DNA of 64,000 nucleotides from Coprinopsis marcescibilis (Eukaryota > Basidiomycota > Agaricomycetes > Agaricales > Psathyrellaceae): positions 65,323 to 129,322 of the forward strand of contig ML210195.1 of the NCBI GenBank assembly GCA_004369085.1, written 5' to 3'. The stretch's first letter is position 1; each line of letters opens with the position of its first letter. The notes beneath the pieces were generated by a model. It made no database searches. It was not told the DNA's origin and was given only the letters and a program-made list of their open reading frames with translations. The position numbers and the translations under genes are program-made. Below, piece after piece: positions 24,614 through 37,660 of this stretch.

Positions 24614-27600
24614 ATGCAAAAGGTAGGACTACTGAGCTTACGATCACAGAAACGCGCCCAACGCTCTTATATCCAGGTCTTCGCCAAAGTGAATCGTTCA
24701 TGGAAATCGTTGGGGAAGCCTGAGGACTCCTCTAAGCAAGTCCCCAAGACCGTCGTCGATAAGGCCCCTTTGCACACCTGTCAGTGAGCGTCCTTTCCAG
24801 GCGAGAATCTACACAGCTAACGCTTAAGCTCGCTTTGTGCAACGGCTGATTAGCCCCTGAAGTCTTCAAGGGAGCGAGCCACAACGACCTTCAGGATGTG
24901 AACATGAACGTCGCCAGTGGTGATATAAATCAACAAATCAACATATTCCACGTTAAAGGAAGTCAATGTAAGCAACACGGCTCATAGAGGGCTTATCATG
25001 CTGAAGGGTCATTGTTTTTAGCCACGGAAAACGAAATTCAGGATGCTTTGCGGCGCCTACCAGACCCCAAGCAGTGCACCTGGGACTCGTCCCGGGCGTG
25101 CTTTTCTGGAACCCGCCAGACACACATAGACGACATGTGGGCTTGGATTAACAAAAGTGCCGACTCCACAGGTCCGCGGGAACCTACAACTCAGCTGTAC
25201 CTCGTTGCAGACGCTGTTGGTAGCGGTAAATCTTCTCTTGCCCATACCATCTCCCAGCAAGCACACGACCGTGGACATCTTGTCGCAAGCTTTTTCTTCG
25301 ACCAGCTGAATGACCAATCTACGCTAGCAAATTTCTTGGCGGTTCTCATCCGAGGCCTTTGCAACGTCAATGATGAAGTACGGGCGTTCGTTGGAGGCAT
25401 CCTGGCGAAGGACACGTCTCTGGCATTGGCAAGACCCCATCGCCAGTTCAAGGAGATCGTTATACCCGCTGCAACGGTTCTTCCCTTCGACCGCCAATTC
25501 GTTCTTACCGTTGATGCCCTCGACGAAGAGCGTGATGTCGTTCTTTTAGACATCATGCGAGACCTCATCCCACTCCTGCCTCTAAACTTCCGAACGGTAG
25601 CCACCACGCGCTCAGAACCCCGATGTATGCAGCACTTGCAGCATCAGAAACATGTTTACCACTGTCCCCACTCCCTAACCGGTGTTCTGAACCATGACGA
25701 TATTGCGGCATTCATCCGTCAACGGCTATCGGAAACGGATTACGGCCCAGGCATACCCTCTGATCTTGTCGAGGACTTCGTCGACAAATCCGAAGGGGTT
25801 TTCTTATGGGCATCAACCGTCCTCAACCATCTGAGAAACACCTTCGACCCAATCGATGAACTCAGGGATATCCTTCATAGCAGAAGCACACATTGGGTGC
25901 AAGATGGGGAAGCAGCTCCGAAGCTCGACCACCTTTACTCCCGCATTCTTTCCAAGTTGAAGTGGACGGATACCCGCTTTGTTACCAAATACAGAACCAT
26001 TGTTGGAGCAATCGCCACTGTGAAAGATCCCCTCTCTCCTAGCGGCCTAGCCTCCCTTTATGAACCCGCAGGTATCACGGAGGGCGACGTGGAGAAGCTA
26101 TGCACACTGATTCGCCCACTCCTCCGCAACTACTCCGCCGAGCATCCCCATCGACACTTGCAATTTATTCATCTATCCGTTCAGGAATATTTGTCAGAAC
26201 GAGCACCATCCCCCTACCGCATTCACTCCGATGAACATCACCAAACACTCTCGCGGCTCTCTCTTCTCTCCATACAACATGATCTTGTGCCAGAGAAGGT
26301 TCCCACTCTCGGATACTCGAATGTTGACCACAAACGCGAAGTGGTAATCTCCAAGCGGCTGATTCCCAGGATTCCGATGGAAAGCGTCTCGGAGCATCTA
26401 CTGTATTCGTGTCTCCACCTCGAGGAACACACACTCTCTATCCCTTCGGAGAATTTGGACATGCTGCATTTGCAGCTAATCCGCGATGTGCTTGCTGCGA
26501 AAGAACAATACATTTTGGAGGCCACGGCTGCATTGGGAAAGGTAATCAACACAGTTGCAATGCACAACTTGACATGGGTGAGTACATAGTCTAGTCCTGC
26601 ACTTTGATACCTACCAACGACTTCATACTCCAGCGCCTGCCCACTGGAAGCCCTGATCGAGCGATGTTATCAGAGAAGGCTCGGCTATATCAATCGATGG
26701 ATAGATGTCTTCAGTCGGATTCTGAATGGGAAGAGGCGCTTTCATTGGCACGGGAGGCAACGGCCATATACCGTCAGATCATGTCTGTCGACCCAAGTGG
26801 AGATCTAGAGCTGGAGATGGGGTGGGCATTACAGTCTCTTTCACAATGTCTGCTGGAAGACTGGGAGCCCATGGAGGCCATGGGCATCAACGAGGAAGGG
26901 GTAATCATCGCGCGTCGACTAGCGGAGACCAGGCCGAGTCTCATAACCGATATGTTCCAACTATTAGCAAGATTGCTGTGTACGCAATCTGACATCCATT
27001 CACGGCTTGATCGTCATGAAGAAGCTGTCGAATGTCGTTTGGAGGCTGTGGACTTGTACCGGAAACTCTCCGCTTCGGATCCTTCGACATTCCAGGCATC
27101 CCTTGCATGGGCCCTTCGAAGCCTTTCCACCGATTTCAACCGTCTCGAACGAAGGAGTGATGCCATATCGGCAGCCAGGGAGGCAGTCGACATATCGCGT
27201 CAGATAACCATCGACCCGGGACCTCACCTCGCACACTCCCTCACCAACTACGCGCGTCACTTGACCGTGTCAGGCTCCCATGACCAGTCCATAGAGGTCC
27301 TTGGAGAAGCTGTTGATGTCTACCGGCGTGTTGCGGCAACGGATGCACGGTATCATGCCGAACTGGTATCGGCGCTGAGGAAGTTGACAACTCAGTTGGA
27401 CCAGGCATTCCGATACGACGAGGCCGCAAGCATAGCCCTGGATGCCATCGACATGCTGCGGCAGATATCCAACAGTGACCCCACTACTCATAATAATTCA
27501 ACTCTCTCAACATTGCTTATGAATTATGCGCATTTCCTATCAGGAGCCGGAAAGGACACAGAATCTATAAAACCTGGGGAAGAAGGGTTGTGTATGGCTC

Positions 27601-28265
27601 GTGCACTGGCGGAGGCAGATCCACGTACGTACGAGAGCGATCTCGCCGAAACGCTTGGCAACCATTCTGTTCACCTCTCTAACTGCGGCAGATACGATGA
27701 CGCGGCCGGATTCATGCTTGAGGCGGCTGTCACGTATCGCCGGCTGCTCGTCGACGGTTATAATTGTGAAGACAATCTGGCACAGGCACTGAACTGCTAT
27801 GCATGGAATTTGGCTTTTCTAGGAAGGGAAGAGGAAGCGCTCGGATTTGTAGAAGAATCGGTCGACATCTGTCGTCAATTGGTCGCCACCAATATATGCA
27901 AACCGCACGAGCTCGCAAACTATTTGCACACCTTGGCGCACACACTCAACGCACTCAAAAGGTTCGACGATGCTCTCCCTGCGGCAAAGGAATCGATAAC
28001 AATCTATTGCGGTCTGTCGCCGAGAGAGGTTGCCTTGATCGATCCCAGGTTCCTTCTGGACAAATTTTCCGAATCTTTAGACGCCTATTCCAAGGCTCTT
28101 AAAGGCTCTCAACAGAGAGGCGAAATTAGGGACACGGTCCAAGAGGGCATCATAGCTTACCGCAAGTTGGCAGGGTCGGATTCCGGGGATACCAACCAAG
28201 GATTAGAGGATGCTATTCGACTGTTTGAAAAGGTTTCTGTTTCTTCTACTTACCTCGGTGCATAG
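24614..28265 (+). CDS. NLR3: NACHT-TPR receptor, complete
   Basis: Exons are 24614-24779, 24854-24967, 25022-26577 and 26634-28265, giving 1,155 residues. Exon 1 encodes a basic N-terminus. Exon 2, flanked by phase-1 introns, encodes the shared motif (EVFKGASHNDLQDVNMNVAS, then GDINQQINIF). The NACHT exon has LPDPKQCTWD, the P-loop ADAVGSGKSS (about 156-164), Walker B FVLTVDALDEE, FLWASTVLNHLRN and IHLSVQEYL. A phase-0 56-bp intron (26578-26633) leads to the TPR exon, whose ~11 TPRs are diverged, with no DNA-level repetition. The first donor (GTCAGT at 24780) is weak but is also used by NLR4 exon 1, and it is the junction that keeps the frame. The start at 24614 is the best available ATG; an additional upstream exon cannot be excluded. 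No known effector domain is present. Confidence 0.9.
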
Positions 28266-30024
28266 TATAGCGTAAAGTTAAGGAATGGTTGTGTTTGCCT
28301 GTGCTCATGCGATATCGAGCTCTTCCTCAGCACGGTTGTATAGCCGTTTTGTCTGTTTATTTATTCATTATGTATATGAACTTTAGCTGTCAGGATCCCA
28401 CCGAGCCAAATTCTGCGGAGTAAAATCGTTCGTTACCACAACGTTCTCGAGGAAGATGAGAACTTCTCGATGTCATGTGAGCCACTTAGGCGCTCAGGCG
28501 TTATTCGTCGGTGAAATCTCTGTTGATTACCCCAGGGTCACGTCGTTGAGATGGGGCCGGAGAAGATAGAGTGTGGTGGCTAAACATAAACGTTCCGCTT
28601 CGCGGCTTATCGAAAGGCGACCTACGAAACCCGCGGCTCCGAAATTTTTCCTTATCGAGCCAGGTCATCACATCTCTTTGTGGGCAGGAAACAGAGCAGT
28701 GGACGTCAATGGGCGTCAGTCACAGTGTTGATTATGTTGTAGCAGTTACTTCTTGGTAGGTCTTTCGTATTTATTTTCTTGACGCAGATGGTTTCATGTC
28801 TGCGAATGTGAAAGGAGAAAATAAAATAATGTTTCAATGTCAACTTGAGTTGCAGAACTTCAGGATGCTGCCTGGGTTCTTATACCCCTCGGGGGATTTC
28901 ATAACAAGGTCCACTCTGTATCGGCAAAAGCGATAATTAGGGAGCAATCCCAAGCAGTCAGAAAGCAAACCTCGGGCAATCCGGTTCGTTTCGATTTGTT
29001 TCGCCCCGGATACGCATTAAGCAAGTCGAAACCTTGCCAATGGAGGCATGCCAGGGTTAGAAGCAGCGCCCAATAAAATCAAGCCTTTTCAGCTTTTCTG
29101 ACTGTTCAGGGGAGGACATGCCTTTCTGGGTTGAAGAAGGTGCCACGATGTCTAAATCCGAACGGGTCAAAAACATCGGATTGTTCGTCCGGACCGCATA
29201 GAAATAATATAAGGCTATGGTGAGTCTCTGGTGAAGGTACATATGTACGTACCACGGGAATGTGTGGATCAAGGAAGCGTCGCAACAGGGATTTTGCTGG
29301 CATTTGCTTATCTCGAGTGCTTTTACTTAAGCACTTGAGAGGTAAAGAGCTGGAAGAGTCACAGCATCATGATGGCCAAGTAACTCTTCCTATGCAACCA
29401 TGCTAGTCGGCTCCATAGTCCTGAGGCTTGCACCTTGAGTAATAAAAGGTGCAAGACATAACACCCTTGGTCATTCTCGTAAAGGTAAAGGATTGTGGAC
29501 TCTGTCATTCAGAGCATCCGAACTTGAATCATGCGATCGCATCTTGCCGCGTCTGAGTTCCAACACCTGTGCTCCGACAAACAGCCGATGTCGGCTTTTT
29601 AACTCTTTTAATTGTATAAGTATTACATATGTACCTTGAATGATCACAGCGCTGCAGGAAAACACATTTCAATTTCAACCTTAATGTCTCGTTTTTGGCA
29701 CTGTGTAGAACCAAGGAGCCCGGGTCTACTCGAGCTGGATTGGCTGTGGTACTCCTGAACATCGCCAGGCAGCCGTGGTGAGGCAAGTCTCAGAACAAAC
29801 CATTCTTCCCGACAAGTTAGTCCAAGCTTTCCTAAGTTCCCATGCAAGCTAGCCCTGTCCTTGGAGACATCTGCGGAAGACTGATATATGGTATTGAGTT
29901 TGCTTCTAGCACATTTCGCTCGAAACGCCTGGGATATCGCCTAGTTCAGTAGGTACTTAGATATCGTTACTACACACACTAGCTTGGGAGTCTCGCTTTG
30001 GGTCGCGAACCAGTGCGAAATCAG
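28266..30024. other. Intergenic, no supported gene (1.8 kb)
   Basis: Beyond the likely NLR3 3' untranslated region, only ORFs under 90 codons occur. No motif, RNA gene or terminal repeat is recognised. Confidence 0.6.
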
Positions 30025-30061
30025 AAGGTAGGGTGGATTCACGATCCACCAACGTCACGTG
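30025..30061 (+). repeat. Left terminal inverted repeat
   Basis: It begins AAGGTAGGGTGG and ends with GTCACGTG. It pairs with 30775-30811 over 37 bases with one mismatch, and holds the 19-base hairpin described for the element. Confidence 0.88.
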
Positions 30062-30774
30062 GTGTGACATTTGTGTGACACCCGCACAATTTCGCCAATT
30101 TCGCAACGCGTCGGCAACCTTCAACGTGTTTAGACGCAGAAAGGCGCTCTAATCGCAGTAGAAATGTCTTAATAAAGCACTAGCAGTGGGATCTATCATC
30201 AAAATAAAATAATATGAGGCTTTTGCGGAGTGCAAATGTGGTTACTTGGTGTTCTTATCCCGACACCTAGATGCGGCTCCTCAGTCATTTGGTGGACGAT
30301 AGTTAAGTCAATTAGGTTCGGGAACTACTCAAGGATGGTGCCACGTCTCATTGGATGCGACTAGGACCACTTGTCCTGCATCTGTGAAGCTGGAATGACC
30401 ACAGCACCGGGAATACCACTGAAAGCCAGTTCCTGAACAACGAGTACCTCAGGATAGGCTTGATTTGGCCGAAATCTGGTCCCAAGGGCCTATAGATCTG
30501 GTCCTTAAGTCATGTTTAGTTAATATTATGAGCCTTTTAAAGCTAAGTGCAGACGGCCATTACAATTTTTGTCGGAGCGTGACACGCAAATGCGGTGCCA
30601 TCACAGCACTGTTAACAATATACCCATAGCTTCGCGACAAAATAAAAAATTATAGTCCCAAGGAGTTGCTCGTCTCGACGTCTTCAGCCTAATTACAACC
30701 TTTTTGGACCTCTAAGGCTTGAATTGCCAAGGCCATTATCTTTTTGAGGTAGAAAATAGAAGGTGTCACGCTGG

Positions 30775-30811
30775 CACGTGACATTGGTGGATCGTGAATC
30801 CACCCTACCTT
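30775..30811 (-). repeat. Right terminal inverted repeat
   Basis: It is the reverse complement of the left terminus with a single C/T difference in the CCAA.GTCACG segment. The inner flanks also share GTGACACC-like sequence, suggesting the ancestral repeat was longer. Confidence 0.88.
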
Positions 30812-33800
30812 ACCTCGTTCCGCACATCTTGCATTTTTACCCCCGGGCTAGGTACTAGGTTATAAAAGCCACTGTAATTCAATTTCATTGGGGCGGGCGG
30901 ATCTGAATCAAAGTTAAGTGCTTCCGAGTCCGAGCTGGCCTTGTCGCACTCAGAATCTAATAAATTACTGTATACGTCCGGCACAGGTTCACGGACAGAC
31001 TGTGCCACGCATACTATTACTTGCCTTGATTCAGTAGAATCGTACGAGTCAAGCTCGTCCTTGCAGCAACGTTCCAAGGCATCGCCTTATCTCACTCGAC
31101 GTTTTAGCGGTTATCTTACAGCTCTCATGGTCATGGGGAAAGTATTTGATAGCTTGAACGTACGCTGCTACCCAGCCATCCCGATCTTTCCTTATCAAGA
31201 AATTCAGGTCGGTACAGCTGTCCTCGTGTTAGCTCACATCCATTTCAAATTCCAAATACATAGTATTGTACGTGACGGTTGACAGCCTTTGTATGCAGAA
31301 TTAGAAAACAGGGTGATAAACTCATCCTGATGATCATTTACACCCGTTATAGGCTGTTCAAGGGACTAGAGAAGACACCAAGGGGCCTCAGTCCGACAAA
31401 TCTCGGAGTTGCGGTTCCTGGGTCCATGTACCAACATTCGTTTCGGGGTCCTATACCTAAAGAAGACATGGCATCAAATTCCCATGTCGCGCCGGGTTAA
31501 TGCCGACGCGTCTGCTTAAATCTGCGCGCTTGAGCCTTGCTTGAGCCGTTAACCGTTTACATTAACCGTACAGTTCAATACATCTAAACTAGATTATATC
31601 TAAAGCATTGTAGACACAGAATGCACTGAAGGTACTCCTGTCTTGTCTGGGGATGCAAGTATAGGTTCTGTGGACGATCGATGCCATTTTCGTCGGGAAT
31701 TTGAACAGTTTCCGTGGAGAGAGTGAGACTTTCAGGAGAGACCCCTGTAATGCGGGGCATACTTTGGGAGAAGAAGATTTACATGTGCCTACAGGTAGCT
31801 AATACAGCAGCTAAATACTCTACTGCTCGACCTTGTCAGGGTGCGGGGCATCGGTACTCGCAGGCATGAATCAGTTAATTAATAAATATGAAACAACCAC
31901 TCGCTCACAGACCCAAGCGCAAAACACGCATCAGCCGTATGTTCGCCGAGCGGAGTTTAGACTTGGCTAGACAGCCAGATGGGACTCGGTGCTTTTAACG
32001 GGAGGTGGGCGGGGGGTAGTCGTATCTCGGCGTTTGTCGGACTGAGGCCCCTTGGAAGACACCCTCGAAATGCAGCGCTAATGGTTCCTCTCACCGTCTA
32101 TATCGAAGGCAGCGCATAACGTTTCTTAACGTTTCCCGGTCACGGAATCTATTGCTGGAATCATACAGAGATCGTTGGTCCATGTTGTCCGACTTCTCAT
32201 GCCGTGGTTCTACTTCCCAACCCGAGCCAGTTGATTGGCAGGTTATGTACCGGCATTTTAGTGCGAGCTTCGAAAGCCAGAATTCGAATTCGAATATGAT
32301 ACCTCCGCCCAGGTGAGCCTCTCTGATCCACGCGATTTTCTAAGCTACGGCCGATAATTCACCTAAGGATGCAACTCAACATCATTAGGTTCGGTCATCG
32401 ATGAGGCGACAATGACATGGGCTCTTCGAAAATCGCACCGCTGCGGAAAATTACCTTGAGCATTCGAAGGTTCCTATGATCGATGAACCACGACTTATCG
32501 GCACATCATGGGGAAAGAGAGCTCATCAGGGCCAATCGCTATCGTGTTCATCCATCGGTAGCTACTTTTCAGGATGACACGCTGGCTCGCCCAGCGCGAA
32601 CATCAACTGGGATATGTCGAGCCCATGCATTGTCCTTGGTCACGAGTACCGCGTAAATCTGTGTCACTCTGTCCTGGTAGCTTGCGCTATTTAAAACTTT
32701 TGGGACCTGGGGAGATGCACCTTGTGGTCTTCACCTTCACGTTTCCCTCTTTCCAATCGCAGCACCCTCTACAATCGGCTTCCGCGAAACTTTCCAGTTA
32801 CATCCGCTGGCCTGCTAAAAGATCACATCCGATAGTCACGCGAATCTTAAATTCTGAATGGCCACGGTAGTACAAATAAGATTTTTTCAAAGTACATTTG
32901 ACAAAGACCTCGTGAAGATGACGAAGCTTAAAGTCGTTAGCACGACGGATGGAGGGAGCCTTTGTGTACTAAGCGAACTTGATCATGATCATCCATCGAT
33001 AGGACTTTATCTGCCAGAGCAGTCGGATGACCTCTTCCTTCACCACAATCCGTTAAGGTGATTACGATAAGCCGTTGCGGCGTAACAACAGATGAAACCC
33101 AACCTACCATTTCAGTCCTTATTCTCATCACAAGAAACGTAGCTACGCTCACATGCGAGATATCAAAAGAACAGAACTGCCTTGTCTGCTCTTATTCTCA
33201 GAGACAGCACCCAATACAAACCAAAGAACCACCGTTCTAAATATACAAGAGGTGCCCTAGAACTTGTTAGGAGTCACATCACAAATACAACAAATACGCC
33301 GCCAAGGAACAAAACAGGCCTTATGCACCCCGATTCAAAGTTTCGGAGCGTTACATCCATTTAAGGCACCTTGATACGAAAGAAGGAGGTTGCACATTCC
33401 GCATTCTTCCATTTGAACATCCCTATAACAGAGCAAAGCCTCACTAAGCCGGTGGCTCACGAAGACACTCCCCAATTGAAACTGAAGAACCTCCGTCCCT
33501 GACATCTCCTCCGAGTCCAATGTGGGCACTGCGCTCCAACCGTATTCATACATGCACCCAAAATTGGCCATGCGCGCCCAAGGCTAGGGTACTAATTGTG
33601 TTCTTTCCTTAAATTCCCACTTCCACAGCTCCTCTCGCATCATTTAAGATAAGCAGGGTTTGATTTTCTGAATGGCTCGACAACTTGTCAGGTCCAGCCA
33701 AACCCCGTCGGGAAGGTCTGAACCTAACCAACAGGCGCGCTTGCCACGAGTCAATAGGTTTTTTTTACATCCCTCGCGAATCAACGCCATACGTCGGAAA

Positions 33801-35136
33801 TAATGAATTGCAAGCGAGCACCCTGGATTTGCTGAATTGTCCCAGCGCACGTCACCGCAACGTCCTCGCTCTCCGGCAAGTGGTGCTGTCGCAGTCGGAA
33901 ACGTTGTGCGGAAGACGGAACCGGTTTTTGACGCCGTTTGAGCGGACTCTCAGGCAGAAATCAAGCTACGAGCTTGTTTTCAAAGAGAAGAACCTGTCTA
34001 TGTCAGCATTGTCAGGTTAATTTCTAATGTCCATGTCAGGTCAGGTTCTGAAGTGCCACTGGAAACTTGATCTTCCGGATTCCGCTGGGCTCGTTCTCCG
34101 GACATGGACCGTAGATGGAATGTTGGATACGATTGAGCTGCGAGTGTATACATATATCCCTGATACTTGTTCGTTCCGAATTGCTGCCGTGGGTGCACGT
34201 TCTGATTCGAGCGAGTTCGAGGCGGGTGTGGACTTGTGCTGCGGTGTTCCGAAGGTTACAGCACCTTTCCCTTTATGGGGCACAGGCCATCCCGGTCCCG
34301 ATTCAGAGCGCTGTGCACCATGGGGGTGTTGACTGGCGTTGGACGAGTCAGAACTTCAATGATCCATGTTCCGTTGAACATCAGGCCCACGTATACCGTA
34401 TACCCCAACGAGAGACTTGAAACTTTAGTTCGCGAAGCGGGAGCGCACAAGATATCAGGTAAAGCAATGTTTATTATATATATCGTCTAAGGGTGATACT
34501 ACGTTTAAGTAACAAGTGTTCAGCTAATTCTACAACTTTTTGATTTGAACGGCGATTCCCAATTGTTTGTGTTTCGAATTGATGTGTGATGGATGCAAGG
34601 GCGATGGAAGGAGGGATGAAGGGAATCAAGTAAGTATACACAAGGTTGAAATGATGAGCCGATGAATGAGGATGATTGATGCATGCATGCATAAGCAGAT
34701 GAAGGAAAGCAATACGAGCAGAAACAATGAAAGGAGCGACGAGCGACCATGCCAGGTCGATGCATGAATAATGATTAGTCCACATAAACTTAATTAAAAC
34801 CAGCGTTCGACGAAAGGTGCGAAGGTTAAAAGGTAAAAGGCGATGTGAATGAAGCAAAGAATCAACCGTCTAATGTAGAAAAAGGCGGACAACGTGGATG
34901 GCATATAATATGCAAAAAGATGTCGAAAGCAAAAAGGAAGGTGGTATGGTATGTACAATAGGATCAACCCAAAAGAAAGAACAAGAAGGAGCAACGATTA
35001 TAATATACACCGTGAATTTTGAATTTGTTTGATGAAGCCAACCAACGATGAAAAACCCATGGACGAGAAACGGAAAGCATAGTCAAAAAGCACAAAAAGA
35101 AAATCAAAAACCCGCAATGAAGACAATGTACAAGCA
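30812..35136. other. Intergenic, no supported gene (4.3 kb)
   Basis: Only short ORFs are present (113 codons or fewer, for example 30941-31282 and 33685-34020, both plus). None has a recognisable motif or convincing splice partners. The right end is probably the 3' untranslated region of the disordered-protein gene. Confidence 0.55.
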
Positions 35137-37660
35137 TCATAGAACGACGCTGTGGGCCGGGGGAACAGAGGATTGCCTGTGGTCTTCGCTACCACCAAGC
35201 AACCGCCTCTTCGTCCACCTAACCCAATCCGTAACACCACCACCATCCCTCTTCCTTAGAATCTCCTCCCTCTTCTTCCTCTCCTCCTCCTCCGAATCAA
35301 CCTCAGGCGGGGCACCCAATCCTTCCACAGCGGAAAACGACACATACCCATCCATCTGCCTACACTTTGCAGACGCACGTCGCGCGTTAAACTGTGGTCT
35401 CCTCGCCGAGGGGTATCCTGCACTCATCCCAGGTGCCATCCCAAGGTTGCCGTACATCTGGGGATTCATCTGCTGGTGGTGGGGCATCGACACACGCGAG
35501 CAGGACCCAGATCCAGAACAGCACGAACACAACTCTTCCTCCTCATCGTACTCGTCCTCATCCTCGTCCTCCGAAGCAGAATCGATATAGCCACTTCGAC
35601 CCCGGCTTTCGTCATCCCGCAGCAGGCCAAGGGGAGGCGGTGCCCCACCACCTCGCTTCAGAGAGAACGAGGTCTTGTAAGGTGATGGCATGTATTCCTT
35701 GCCGATGGAGTAATGGTGGTAGGCAGCTTGCGACGGTGGTGTTGGCGGTGGGGTGAGCAACCTCAAATCCTCCGGATCTTCCTCCTCTTCGGGCGTTGCA
35801 GGTGACGAATCCGACACCAGCGGGGGAGTAGTCCCACTCCGTCCGCCATGTGTGTGTTGTTGATGGCGATGCTGGTGATGATACTGCGCTTTCGCTGACA
35901 TGTAGGGCGACTGGGGCGCAGGACCCGTCGAGCTTCGCTTCGGGGATGCAATACCAGCAGCGGCGGCGGCAGAAGGAGTGAAAGGTGCAGGCTCCGTCCG
36001 CGAACGTGATCGTTGGTGATGCTGATGGTGAAGAGCAGACGTTTGCTTGAGGAGCATGTCTTCTTTTGATAGCGATCGCGCGCTATTACTGCCACTAGAA
36101 GGCGGGGTAAGCACTGCGCCATGCTTCTTGCGCCACGCACGTCCCCCATTCTCGTCTCGCACCACGTTTTCGTCGCTGTCCGTGCTTTCGTCGACATCGA
36201 CCGCCTGCCCAATCATCCATTCTGCTCCACCTCTAGGCAAATCCCCGTCACGTCCGTTCACGTTGGCGTTGGCTTGGAGAACCCGTTCAAGCCTCGCTCG
36301 CAGAACCTGCTCGTGTGGCGTCATGGTTAGCGGTTCGTTCGGAAGCTGGAAGTGTGCGGCTTCTGGAGCAGGCGAGAGTGGGAGCGGGCGAGGGACGTGT
36401 CGTCTTGAGAGACTGGGCGAACCTGGAGCGTAGTGTGAAGAGGTGACAGAAGGTGTGTAGGAGGGTGATTGATGGCTGTGGGTATAGCCCCTCGAGTGGG
36501 AAGCTGGGCTCGCAGGTCGTGCTTGGTGCGACTGGCTTTTGACCGACGATCGACGGGCTAGTGGGCTGTGGCCCCTTGCCTGCCGGTCTCGCGTTGGAGA
36601 AGCAGAGGTTGGGCTTTGAGCAAGGGAATAAGGTGAAGAAGCGTGGAGTTGATCTTGAGGATGATGGCCATGGCCTTGACTATGACGTCGAGAGAGCGAG
36701 GAATGGTAATCGGGGGCGGGCGACGGCGATGGTGAACGGAGGCCGTTGAATACAGGTCTCTGGACTAGGAAAGTCCCATCCTCCCTCGCTGAGGGCACAT
36801 GCGAATGGCGCCTCTGGTGACTGCGTACTGGTGAAGTAGCTGGGTGACCGCTGGGGTATGGTGAGGCTGTGTATGGCATTGGGTTGCGGTCGTGCTCGTC
36901 CTTCATGAGAGCTTCGCGGAGGAGCTTTTCCGAACGACTGGGTGGGCGATGTGGAGTTGTTGGGCGGACAAGGTGATTACTCGATCCAGAAGTAGAGGGC
37001 GAAGGTGGATGTTGTGGTTTTGGGTGATACATTGCTGGTTGTTCGTCACTGTCTGTTGCAAATAGAAGTGAGGAGCGGGGAACACTGGCTGAAGCGACTG
37101 CTGTAGCAAGTGTTGGTGTTGGTGTAGCTGGCGAAACGATGCTCGTAAAAGGTCGAAGCAACCGCAACGGTGTTGGCCTTGTTCTCGGTGACCTGGCTAA
37201 TGGCGAAGGCGAGAGAGACAAGGGTGAAGGCACTCGTGGTGGGTTGAAAACTGCTTTGAACGAGGCGAAAGAGGATACTGGACTAAGTAGACCAGGTTGG
37301 AGAGACTGAGAGTGTTTGTGATGGGGCTTGCGAGGAGGAGTTTTTGGCGGAGCAAGCCTGTTATATTCTGTGGGATTATGTACAAAGGGTGGGGATCAAT
37401 AACGATCAGGAACGAGGTTGATAGGCAAAACATAACATACCTTGGAACTGAGCAAAGTCAGCAACAGGGGAAGTAACCTCTGGGGCAAGGGAGCTGGTGC
37501 GGTGAGGGTGGGTGTTATGAGCGATTCTGGCTGGCGGTATTTGGGTACATGTAGAAATAGAAAAAGAGCTCCTGCGAGAGCACAAGTCTTGTGGTTCACA
37601 GATTCTCGATGTGGATCGAGATCCATTACCACTGTCTGGGGTCCGAGCTGGTTCGCTCAT
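35137..37660 (-). CDS. Long intrinsically disordered protein, function unknown
   Basis: Two exons (37660-37441, then 37367-35137) join in phase 1 across a 73-bp intron to encode 816 residues. The sequence is dominated by Ser, Pro, His, Arg and Gln. It has SPxP-like repeats, many basic-Ser-Pro sites that could be phosphorylated, a poly-Ala run, His/Gln-rich tracts and an acidic block (ASEDEDEDEYDEEEE). A Cys-rich patch (LCSCCSGSGSC) follows the acidic block. The C-terminus is more ordered (EEERKKREEILRKRD then TDWVRWTKRRLL), possibly one amphipathic helix. No catalytic domain, signal peptide or membrane segment is visible. A single 2.2 kb open exon and a clean intron support a real gene. I cannot assign a role; a regulatory or scaffold protein is a guess from composition only. 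Confidence 0.75.

Larger units (their letters stand above)
30025..30811. mobile_element. Non-autonomous inverted-repeat element (MITE-like), 787 bp
   Basis: The element is bounded by 37-bp terminal inverted repeats with one mismatch (30025-30061 and 30775-30811). It contains no ORF of useful length and is A+T rich inside. Each terminus contains the internal palindrome GGTGGATTCACGATCCACC, so each end can also fold on itself. The repeats include TA next to GGGTGG on the outside of both ends, consistent with a TA target duplication of the Tc1/mariner type. That assignment is inference, as no transposase is present. It is inserted in a gene-free interval and disrupts nothing I can see. Confidence 0.8.

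Noticed and set aside
25012..25021. Start of NLR3 at 25012
   Set aside because: That codon is TTG inside an intron ending TTTTTAG. Upstream exons carrying the shared motif join in frame.
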